Positions 55,418 through 62,697 of a DNA stretch of 64,000 bases are shown here, in pieces; positions within the stretch are counted from its first letter, which is position 1, and each line of letters begins with the position of its first letter. The notes beneath the pieces are model-generated. The model saw only the letters and a program-made list of their open reading frames with translations, had not been told where the DNA came from and did not search any database. Where the stretch lies: contig CAVPMU010000005.1 in NCBI GenBank assembly GCA_963706535.1, forward strand, positions 62,001 through 126,000. Reading direction: 5' to 3'. The DNA comes from RPQJ01 sp963706535 (GTDB lineage: Bacteria > Pseudomonadota > Gammaproteobacteria > Steroidobacterales > Steroidobacteraceae). The translations under genes were made by a program, and so were the position numbers.

Positions 55418-55958
55418 AGCGCCTTGCGGCCGGCTCGCGGTTGCGGTTGCGATTGCGGTGGCGGTCGGTGTGCTCGCCGGTTGCGCGGTCGCGCCGACGG
55501 ACGGCGCGCGCGAGTACCTGGACGAGCGGACGGCGGCGACCATCACGGTCGGCGCACCCACCCTGGTGTTCGCGCGCGAGCGGCCCGAACTCGCCGTGCA
55601 TGCGCGCGACTACCTCACGCTCGTCCCCATCAACGTCAATCGCGCCGGTTCACACGCGCAGTACTTCTATGCGTACGTCTGGTCGACGATCGACAAGCGC
55701 GGTGCGGATGACGCTGCCGGGCGGGCTCGATTCGAGCTGCTAGCCGACGGGCGTCGGATACCGCTCGCGCCGGTCCCTGGGAAGCCGCGTGATCTCGGCA
55801 TCGGCACGCCCCCATTGCCGGCGCCCGCCCGGTCGGTCCAGGTGCTGCTGTCCGCCACGACGCGTGAAGCGCAGGCCTTCGTCGCAACCGCCGACGAGAT
55901 CATCGCCGTCGCGGTGCTCGACGAGGCCGCCGAGCCGTTCCCGCTCTGGAAACGCTAA
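55407..55958 (+). CDS. Lipoprotein of unknown function
   Basis: A 183-residue protein with a lipoprotein signal: AVAVAIAVAVGVLAGC has the lipobox LAGC with Cys26. The mature part contains TITVGAPTLVFARERPELAVHARDYLTLVPINVNRAG and YFYAYVWSTIDKR, a compact beta-rich domain of unknown family. The ATG overlaps the barrel gene by 11 nt, so it belongs to the cytochrome operon and may attach to the barrel at the outer membrane. It is the last gene; the stop overlaps that of the convergent acetyltransferase by 3-4 nt. Confidence 0.78.
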   Translation: MTSRAPCGRLAVAVAIAVAVGVLAGCAVAPTDGAREYLDERTAATITVGAPTLVFARERPELAVHARDYLTLVPINVNRAGSHAQYFYAYVWSTIDKRGADDAAGRARFELLADGRRIPLAPVPGKPRDLGIGTPPLPAPARSVQVLLSATTREAQAFVATADEIIAVAVLDEAAEPFPLWKR

Positions 55959-56407
55959 AGCCGCTGGTGATAGGTGTCGAAGGTGACGTTGAGTTCCCAC
56001 CCCAGGGATTCGTACAGCGCGCGGGCCGGCGTATTCGTCCTGGCCGTCTGCAAGTCCATGCGCTCCACGCCGGCCGCGACGGCTTCGTTGCGCGCGGCCT
56101 CGAGCAGCGCCCTGGCGATGCCGCTGCGGCGGGCCGTCGCCGCGACGTACAGGTCGTACAGAATGAAGATCGGCGCGGCGGCCACCGAGCAGAACGTCGG
56201 GTAGATCTGGCAGAAACCGTCTACGGATCGTTCACTCGAGCCTGCGAGGAGCACCATCGATTCGCCACGATGCAGCCGCTCGCGGATGAATTCGGTGGCC
56301 CGGGCCAGATCCGGAGGCTGCTGGTAGAACTGTCGGTACTCGTCGAACAGCGTTCCTGCCGCCTCGACGTCCGCCAGGGTGGCGCGCCGCACCCACGACG
56401 GGCTCAT
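55955..56407 (-). CDS. GNAT family N-acetyltransferase
   Basis: A 150-residue acetyltransferase with the GNAT fold: WVRRATLADVEAAGTLFDEY at the start, ILYDLYVAATARRSGIARAL as motif A (acetyl-CoA pyrophosphate binding, RRSGIA) and TNTPARALYESLGWE as motif B. It would acetylate an amine of a small molecule or protein. The ATG overlaps the LOG gene stop (ATGA), so both form a minus-strand pair. Substrate unknown. Confidence 0.9.
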   Translation of the reverse strand: MSPSWVRRATLADVEAAGTLFDEYRQFYQQPPDLARATEFIRERLHRGESMVLLAGSSERSVDGFCQIYPTFCSVAAAPIFILYDLYVAATARRSGIARALLEAARNEAVAAGVERMDLQTARTNTPARALYESLGWELNVTFDTYHQRL

Positions 56408-57177
56408 GGCGATTTCACGGGCGACGGCGGCCGGGTTCCCGCATATCCGACGGATCCGACCACTGGCACCTCCGCGTGATCCGTGATGATGCGCACCACT
56501 TCGGCAGCGGAATCGGCGAGGTGCAGCACCCGTGCGTCGTCCGGCGATATCGTGCCTTCCCGCAGCATCGCCTTGCGCATGAAGTCGGCCAGCTCCGCCC
56601 AGAACTCGCCTCCCACCGCGATCACCGGGAAGTGCTCGACCTTGCCGGTCTGGATCAACGTCGCGATCTCGAAGGCCTCGTCCAGCGTGCCGAAGCCGCC
56701 CGGCATCACGACGAAGGCACAGGAATACTTCACCAGCATCACCTTGCGCACGAAGAAGTGCTCGAGCTGGATGAACTTGTTGAGGTAGGGGTTTGGCTTC
56801 TGCTCGGTCGGCAGCGTGATGTTGCAGCCGATGCTGAGGCCGCCAGCCTCCGCCGCGCCGCGGTTGGCCGCTTCCATGACACCTGAGCCGCCGCCGGTCA
56901 TGACCGCGAAGCCCGCGCGCGCCAGCTGCGCGCCGATCTCGCGGGCGAGCTGGTAGTACTTGTGCGATTCCTCGAAGCGTGACGAGCCGAAGACCGTCAC
57001 GCAGGGCTGCTCGAACATGAAGCTCTCGAACGCGCGCAGGAACTCGAGGAAGATGCGCACCGCGCTCTCGAGGTCGGCCTCGCGCGGGCGGCGCCCGGCC
57101 AGGAAGATCTTCTCCGCGTTCTCGACGTGCTCGAGGAGCGAGGCGAGCGGTTTCGAATCCCGGTGTTCGTTCGTCAT
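56404..57177 (-). CDS. LOG family protein (TIGR00730-type nucleotide 5'-monophosphate phosphoribohydrolase)
   Basis: A 257-residue cytoplasmic protein with the lysine-decarboxylase-like fold of LOG proteins: VTVFGSSR, AVMTGGGSGVMEAANRGA and VMPGGFGTLDEAFE, the last being the PGGxGTxxE signature of cytokinin riboside monophosphate phosphoribohydrolases and bacterial nucleosidases such as PpnN. About 60 extra N-terminal residues (ASLLEHVENAEKIFLAGRRP) are also seen in the longer proteobacterial group. Probable nucleotide base-ribose hydrolase. Confidence 0.88.
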   Translation of the reverse strand: MTNEHRDSKPLASLLEHVENAEKIFLAGRRPREADLESAVRIFLEFLRAFESFMFEQPCVTVFGSSRFEESHKYYQLAREIGAQLARAGFAVMTGGGSGVMEAANRGAAEAGGLSIGCNITLPTEQKPNPYLNKFIQLEHFFVRKVMLVKYSCAFVVMPGGFGTLDEAFEIATLIQTGKVEHFPVIAVGGEFWAELADFMRKAMLREGTISPDDARVLHLADSAAEVVRIITDHAEVPVVGSVGYAGTRPPSPVKSP

Positions 57178-57347
57178 GTGCCTGCCAATATGGCTGTTGG
57201 GCGCGCAACGTCGCATTGCCCCTACGTCGGCGACAAGTATGCCGCTTCGTGCCGCTTCGTGCCGCCCGTGCGGCAGGCGGTGGTGTGCGCGGTCCGATCG
57301 TGCCGAGAGCGTACAATGCCGCGTCAGGTCATCCCCAGGGCACACCG
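57178..57347. other. Intergenic region with tandem GCCGCTTCGT units
   Basis: This divergent spacer contains TGCCGCTTCG repeated (57240-57260: two near-perfect copies and a third partial) followed by an imperfect hairpin GCCGCCCGTGCGGC. A TACAAT (57312-57317) could be the -10 of the rightward genes. No gene is seen. Confidence 0.4.
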
Positions 57348-57401
57348 ATGATCGGATACGTCACGCTCGGCACCGGTACGGCTGGTCCGAAAATCAGGTG
57401 A
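57348..57401 (+). pseudogene. 5' remnant of a VOC (glyoxalase-like) family gene
   Basis: An 18-codon frame reads MIGYVTLGT then GTAGPKIR and TGA at 57399-57401. MIGYVTLGTNDL is a common N-terminus of VOC-family glyoxalase-like proteins; here homology stops after residue 9, as if the rest had been deleted. CAGGG lies upstream as a ribosome binding site. The TGA touches the ATG of the next gene. The identification rests on only nine residues and is tentative. Confidence 0.45.
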
Positions 57402-58237
57402 ATGTCTCCTGATTTCGACAGGCAGGTCGCGCGCTGGCAGGCCGCCGGGGTCATCGACTCGACCACGGCCGAGCGCATCCGTGCCTGGGAACTGGAGCAC
57501 GCCCCAGCCAGGCGAGCCGTTTCGGCCGCATCGCGTTCGCCTTCGGCGGGTTGCTGCACGCCGTGGGAACTGCAGCGCTCGGCGGCGGAATCTTCCTCGC
57601 CGGCCAGTTCTTCAACCTTGCCGAACACTGGCCGGAGGGCTTCCTGCTGTGGGCCGCGGTCGCCGCGGTCGCCGCGGTCGCCGCGGTCGCCGCATGGCTG
57701 GTGCGCGGCTGGCCGCAAGTCGTGTGGGTGGCGGTCCTGGCGCCGGCATGGCTGCTGAGCGAGTGGATCGCCGGCCCGGCCTTCCGCTCCGTACCCATCG
57801 GCGTCCCGCTGGCGGGACTTTTCGTGCCGTGCGTCGCCTACGTCGCCGCCGTCGGCCCGGCGCGCGACTCGACGTGGCGCCATGCACTCGCACTGCTCGG
57901 GGCGATCGCATTGCTGCACGTCGCCGTGCTGCTGCCGCTCGAGCCCGGCCTCCGTCCAGGCAGCGAGCCGGCCACGACAGGCACGTTGGCCTTCGCCTGG
58001 GGTCTCGCCATCGCGTTGCCGCTGGTCGTCGGCGCCTGGTTGCGCAGGCGCGAGGCATGGCCGCTGCTGGTTGCGGCCGTCGTTGCCGTCTGCGCGTCGC
58101 AGATCGACGCCGCTTCCTCCCGCGAGGTCCTGGTCCTGCATGCCCTCTACGCGGCCGCCTGCGTCGGGCTCGTCTGGTGGGGCGTGCACGAAGGCCACCG
58201 GCTGCGCGTCAACCTGGGCGTATCGGGTTCGCGATGA
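57402..58237 (+). pseudogene. DUF2157 family membrane protein with a frameshift
   Basis: The first frame encodes the DUF2157 N-terminus (DFDRQVARWQAAGVIDSTTA, then RIRAWELEHAP). At the C-run 57502-57505 homology moves to another frame and continues as SQASRFGRIAFAFGGLLHAV, then GGGIFLAGQFFNLAEHWPEG and about eight membrane helices to 58237. Adding one C in that run would join both parts in frame. It is therefore either a genuine one-base loss or a sequencing error in a homopolymer. Otherwise the gene looks intact. It stands before a GDYXXLXY gene, the usual partner of DUF2157 proteins. Confidence 0.72.
57653..57688 (+). repeat. 9-bp tandem repeat, four copies
   Basis: GCCGCGGTC is repeated four times head to tail inside the DUF2157 gene, coding for (AAV)4 in a membrane helix. 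Changes in copy number would keep the frame and only change helix length. Perfect identity of the copies suggests recent slippage. Confidence 0.85.
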
Positions 58238-58722
58238 CCGTGCTGTCGTTCTACTTCAGCAGCCTGCTGGACAAGCTCGGGCGCTCGCTCGGCCTGATCG
58301 GCCTCGGCGTGCTGTTCATCGGCGGCGGCAGGCTGCTCTATGACCGCGCGACCCTGCCGCGGGCCTGGGTGGAGACGGCCGGCGTGGACCCGGACCTGCC
58401 GATCCGCGGGCGTTACGTCGCGTTGAACCTGTTGTTCCCGGCGGCGCCGGACCCGACCCGCGACGTCCGCCCCGGGGAGCTGTGGCTCGAGGCGAGCTTC
58501 CCGGCGGACTCCGCGCCGCGCCCAATCCAGCTCGCGCTTCGGCGCCAGGAAACGCCTGGGATCGATGGCCGTCAGTGGCAGCTTTCTCGCCTGCGTCCTC
58601 GAGCAGCTCGAGGGGCTCGGCCGCGTGCGGTCGAAACGCATGTTCGGCGGCATCGGCCTCTACTGCGACGACCTGTTCTTCGCCCTCGTCGACGACGACA
58701 CGCTGTACCTGAAGGCCGATGA
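58234..58722 (+). pseudogene. GDYXXLXY domain protein, 3'-truncated by the TfoX-like gene
   Basis: The frame starts in an ATGA overlap with DUF2157 and encodes a membrane helix (LGLIGLGVLFIGGGRLLYD), then LPIRGRYVALNLLFPA, matching the GDYXXLXY family motif in a degenerate form (RGRYVALNL). After about residue 110 (near 58565) the sequence becomes Arg/Pro-rich because it is antiphase to the TfoX-like gene. The real C-terminus is therefore missing, probably through a deletion that joined the two genes. Confidence 0.65.
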
Positions 58723-58930
58723 CGGCACGCGCGAAGAGTTCGTGAAACGCCGCCTGCGGCCCTTCCAGCCGTTCCGCGACAAGCCGGAATACTCGATGAG
58801 CTACTATGAGGCGCCGGCCGACGCGCTCGACGACCCGGAGGCGCTGGCGGAGTGGGCGCGCAAGGCGTTGCGCGTCGCGGCATCCAAGCGAAACAGGAAA
58901 CACTCGAAGCATGCCCAGCAAGGTCCCTGA
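58565..58930 (+). CDS. TfoX/Sxy N-terminal domain protein
   Basis: A 121-residue protein with the TfoX N-terminal fold: VLEQLEGLGRVRSKRMFGGI, GLYCDDLFFALVDDDTLYLK and KPEYSMSYYEAPADALDDPEAL. It lacks the C-terminal helix-hairpin-helix domain, as in many short TfoX-like proteins. TfoX/Sxy promotes competence gene expression in gammaproteobacteria; single-domain versions have no proven role. It overlaps the start of the cyanophycinase gene by 20 nt. Confidence 0.88.
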   Translation: MAVSGSFLACVLEQLEGLGRVRSKRMFGGIGLYCDDLFFALVDDDTLYLKADDGTREEFVKRRLRPFQPFRDKPEYSMSYYEAPADALDDPEALAEWARKALRVAASKRNRKHSKHAQQGP

Positions 58931-59750
58931 AGGCGAAACACGCGGCTGGATCATCCCGATCGGCGGTGCGGAGAACAAGGAAAACGACCGCCACATCCTC
59001 GAGCGATTCGTCGACTGCTCGGGCGGGCGTGACGCGGACATCGTCGTCATCCCCACCGCGAGTCGCCTGCACGAGACCGGGCCGCGCTACGAGCAGCTCT
59101 TCAGGGAACTCGGCGCCGCACGCGTCGCGTCCATGGACTTCGACACGCGCCGCGACTGCCAGGAGCCTGGCCGCCTGCAGCGGCTGCAGGAAGCCACGGG
59201 CATCTTCTTTACCGGCGGCAACCAGCTGCGACTCACGACCCTGCTCGGCGGGACGCCCGTGGCCAAGCTCGTGCGCGTGCGCAACGCGCACGGCGTGACG
59301 GTCGGCGGCACCAGTGCAGGCGCGAGCATCCTGAGCGAGCACATGATCGCGTTCGGCGACGAGGGGTCGTCGGTGATCTCGGGCAGCGTGCGACTCGCAC
59401 CCGGGCTCGGCCTCACCAACCGCTTCATCATCGACCAGCATTTCCGCCAGCGCGACCGCCTCGGCCGGCTGCTCACCGCGCTCGCCTACAACCCGTTCGC
59501 CGTAGGCATCGGCCTCGACGAGGACACCGCGGCATTCATCGGTCCCGACGAGACCGTCGAGGTCGCGGGCAGCGGGGGCGTGACGGTCGTGGATGCCTCC
59601 GACGTCACTTACTCCTCGATGGACGCCGTGAGCGAGGGCCAGCCGGTGTGCATGCTGGGCCTGCGGCTGCACGTGCTCGTGGCGGGCGCGACCTTCAACC
59701 TGCACTCCCGCGTCGCCTCGGCCGGGGCGCTCGCGACCGCGAAGGAGTAG
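58911..59750 (+). CDS. cphB: Cyanophycinase
   Basis: A 279-residue serine peptidase of the S51 family that releases beta-Asp-Arg dipeptides from cyanophycin. The nucleophile is in VGGTSAGASILSEHM (Ser135), with IIPIGGAENKENDRHIL, GIFFTGGNQLRLTTLLGGTP and FIIDQHFRQRDRLGRLL also conserved. No signal peptide is present, so it is an intracellular mobilising enzyme. AGGAAAC lies about 10 nt before the ATG. It is followed by cphA after 151 bp. Confidence 0.93.
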   Translation: MPSKVPEGETRGWIIPIGGAENKENDRHILERFVDCSGGRDADIVVIPTASRLHETGPRYEQLFRELGAARVASMDFDTRRDCQEPGRLQRLQEATGIFFTGGNQLRLTTLLGGTPVAKLVRVRNAHGVTVGGTSAGASILSEHMIAFGDEGSSVISGSVRLAPGLGLTNRFIIDQHFRQRDRLGRLLTALAYNPFAVGIGLDEDTAAFIGPDETVEVAGSGGVTVVDASDVTYSSMDAVSEGQPVCMLGLRLHVLVAGATFNLHSRVASAGALATAKE

Positions 59751-59901
59751 GCGCGCGCTGCGCGTTTCGCGACCTGCGCGTCGATCCGCAGTCGCTCCAG
59801 TGCCGCGACCGCGGCCATGCGCCAGCACGAGCTGCGCGAGCCGGCCCCGCGTATGCCATGATTCCGCGACATAAAGAGAACGACAGGGAGGCACGCGCCC
59901 G

Positions 59902-62697
59902 ATGCGCATCCTGGACCGATCCGTCTACGTGGGACCGTCGCTGTATGCGCACTTCCCGGTCATCAAGCTCGAGCTAGACCTCGGCGAACTCGAGGCGTGG
60001 CCGACCGGACGTCTCGGCGAGGAGTTCATCGATGCGCTGGCGGATGCGCTGCCAGGCCTCGCCGAGCACGGCTGCTCGTACGGCGAGCCGGGCGGCTTCT
60101 TCCGCCGCATGCGCGAGGACGAAGGCACCTGGCTCGGTCACGTGCTCGAGCACGTCGCCATCGAGCTGCAGAACGTCGCCGGCGAGAACGTCACCTTCGG
60201 CAAGACGCGCGGCGCCGGCCGGCCCGGCGTCTACACCGTCGTCTACGAGTATGCCCAGCGCGACGAAGGCATCGCGGCGGGCGAGCTGGGCCTCAGGCTC
60301 CTCTGCTCGCTGCTGCCCGAGGCGATCCGTCCCGCCGACAGCGTGCCCGAGGGCTGGAGCTGGTCCGAGGCGCGCGACGAGTTCATCCGTTTCGCGCAGA
60401 AGCGCGCGCTCGGACCCTCCACCGCGTCGCTGGTACGCGCCGCGGAGGCACGCGGCATCCCCTGGCTGCGACTGAACGACCAGTCGCTGGTGCAGCTCGG
60501 CCACGGCAAGTTCCAGCAGCGCATCCAGGCGACGGTGACGGGGCGCACGCCGCACATCGCGGTCGAGCTCGCGAGCGACAAGGAGGAGACCAACAAGATC
60601 CTCGCCTCGCTGGGGCTGCCGGTACCCAGGCAGGAACTCGTGCAGAGCGACACGCAGGCGGTACGCGCGGCGCGGCGCATCGGCTACCCGGTCGTCACCA
60701 AGCCCTACAACGGCAACCACGGCCGCGGCATCTCGATCCGCCTCACCTCCGACGCCGAGGTGATCCAGGGGTTTGCGGTGGCGCGCGAGCACTCGCGTTC
60801 CGTGATCGTCGAGACCTATCTCGAGGGTGACGACCATCGCCTGCTGGTCGTCAACGGCGAACTGGTGGCCGCGACCCGTCGCACGCCGGGACACGTGGTC
60901 GGCGACGGCGTGCACACCGTCGCGCAACTCGTCGAGATCGTGAACCAGGATCCCCGCCGCGGCGTGGGGCACGAGAAGGTGTTGACGCGCCTCGAGATCG
61001 ACGCGCAGGCACACAAGATGATGGAGCGCCTGGGGCTGGGCGCCGATTCCGTGCCCGTGAGCGGGCAGGTCGTGTACCTGCGCTCAACCGCCAACCTCTC
61101 GACGGGCGGTACCGCGACCAACGTCACCAACGTCATCCATCCGGACAATCGCGACATGGCGATGCGCGCGGTGCGCGCAATAGGTCTCGACGTGGGTGGC
61201 GTGGACTTCCTCTCCACGGACATCACCGAGAGCTACCGCAGCATCGGCGGCGGCATCTGCGAGGTGAACGCCGCGCCCGGCTTCCGCATGCACGTTGCGC
61301 CGAGCGAGGGCACGCCACGCGACGTCGCGGGTCCCGTGATCGACATGCTGTTCCCGCCGGGCGCGCCCTCGCGCGTGCCGATCGCGGCGATCACCGGCAC
61401 GAACGGCAAGACCACCACGGCGCGCATGCTCGCGCACATCACCAAGATGGCGGGCTACACGCCGGGCCTCACGACCACGGACGGCGTCTACATCGACGGG
61501 CAGCGCACGGTGCAGGGCGACATGACGGGACCGGTCGCGGCGCGCATGGTGCTGGCCGACCCGCAGATCGACATCGCGGTGCTCGAGACCGCGCGTGGCG
61601 GCCTGCTGCGCGCGGGCATGGGCGTGCGGGAGGTCAACGTGGGCGCGGTGCTGAACGTGCAGGCCGACCACCTGGGGCTCAAGGGCATCGACACGCTGGA
61701 GCAGCTCGCCGAGGTGAAGCGCATCGTCGTCGAGGTCGCGACCGACTGCGCCGTGCTGAACGCCGACGACCCGCTGGTGCTGCGCATGTCGGGCTACACC
61801 GACGCGAAGAACGTCTGCTACGTGACGATGAACCCGAGCCATGCGCTGGTGCGCGAGCACATCCGTGCCGGCGGGCGCGCGTGCGCGCTCGAGGCGGGCG
61901 TGAATGGGCAGATGGTCACGCTCTACGACCGCGGCGGGCACATCCCGCTGGTCTGGACGCACCTCGTCCCGGCCACCCTCGAGGGCCGTGCCACCCACAA
62001 CGTGCAGAACGCCATGTTCGCGGCGGCGGTGGCGTTCTCGCTCGGCATCAAGCTCGACGCGATCCGGCAGGGGCTGCGCACCTTCGACACCACGTTCTTC
62101 CAGGCGCCGGGCCGCATGAACGTGTTCAACGAGCATCCCTTCAAGGTGCTGTTCGACTACGGGCACAACGCGCACGCGGTCGCGGTGATGGCGGACCTCG
62201 CGCAGCGGCTCGACGTGACGGGGAGGCGCATCGTGGTGCTCGCGGGGCCGGGCGATCGGCGCGACGAGGACCTGGTCGCGATCGCGCACGCCGTGGCGGG
62301 GCGCTTCGACCACTACATCTGCCGGCGCGACGACGCGCTGCGCGACCGCGGACCCGACGAAGTGCCGCGCATCCAGGCGGACGCGCTGCGTGCGGCGGGC
62401 GTGCCGGCGGATGCGATTTCCATCATCCCGGACGAGCAGGAAGCGATCGACGCCGCCTTGCGCATGGGACGGGCAGGCGACCTGCTGCTGGTGTTCGCCG
62501 ACGCGCTGACACGGTCGTGGAAGCAGGTGACCAAGTTCTCCGCGACGCCGGGTCACTCGCGCGAGGTCGAGACGGAGACCGGGACAGGCATGTCCGCGAC
62601 TGCCGAGAACGTCTACGGCACGGCCACGCTCGCCAGCGTCGAGGGCCTGATCCGCGACGAGCGCGGGATCCGGCTGGCACGGGAGACAGACGACTGA
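59902..62697 (+). CDS. cphA: Cyanophycin synthetase
   Basis: A 931-residue enzyme that adds aspartate and arginine alternately to form the storage polymer cyanophycin. The N-terminal domain (about 1-160, with RILDRSVYVGPSLYAHFPVI) precedes the ATP-grasp part (about 220-480, with YPVVTKPYNGNHGRGISIRL and YLEGDDHRLLVVNGELVAAT) and the Mur-ligase part (about 490-870), with ITGTNGKTTTARMLAHI near residue 496 and DYGHNAHAV. GGGAGG is the ribosome binding site. Both ATP sites appear intact. It is followed by a Mur-ligase paralogue whose start overlaps the stop. Confidence 0.96.
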   Translation: MRILDRSVYVGPSLYAHFPVIKLELDLGELEAWPTGRLGEEFIDALADALPGLAEHGCSYGEPGGFFRRMREDEGTWLGHVLEHVAIELQNVAGENVTFGKTRGAGRPGVYTVVYEYAQRDEGIAAGELGLRLLCSLLPEAIRPADSVPEGWSWSEARDEFIRFAQKRALGPSTASLVRAAEARGIPWLRLNDQSLVQLGHGKFQQRIQATVTGRTPHIAVELASDKEETNKILASLGLPVPRQELVQSDTQAVRAARRIGYPVVTKPYNGNHGRGISIRLTSDAEVIQGFAVAREHSRSVIVETYLEGDDHRLLVVNGELVAATRRTPGHVVGDGVHTVAQLVEIVNQDPRRGVGHEKVLTRLEIDAQAHKMMERLGLGADSVPVSGQVVYLRSTANLSTGGTATNVTNVIHPDNRDMAMRAVRAIGLDVGGVDFLSTDITESYRSIGGGICEVNAAPGFRMHVAPSEGTPRDVAGPVIDMLFPPGAPSRVPIAAITGTNGKTTTARMLAHITKMAGYTPGLTTTDGVYIDGQRTVQGDMTGPVAARMVLADPQIDIAVLETARGGLLRAGMGVREVNVGAVLNVQADHLGLKGIDTLEQLAEVKRIVVEVATDCAVLNADDPLVLRMSGYTDAKNVCYVTMNPSHALVREHIRAGGRACALEAGVNGQMVTLYDRGGHIPLVWTHLVPATLEGRATHNVQNAMFAAAVAFSLGIKLDAIRQGLRTFDTTFFQAPGRMNVFNEHPFKVLFDYGHNAHAVAVMADLAQRLDVTGRRIVVLAGPGDRRDEDLVAIAHAVAGRFDHYICRRDDALRDRGPDEVPRIQADALRAAGVPADAISIIPDEQEAIDAALRMGRAGDLLLVFADALTRSWKQVTKFSATPGHSREVETETGTGMSATAENVYGTATLASVEGLIRDERGIRLARETDD

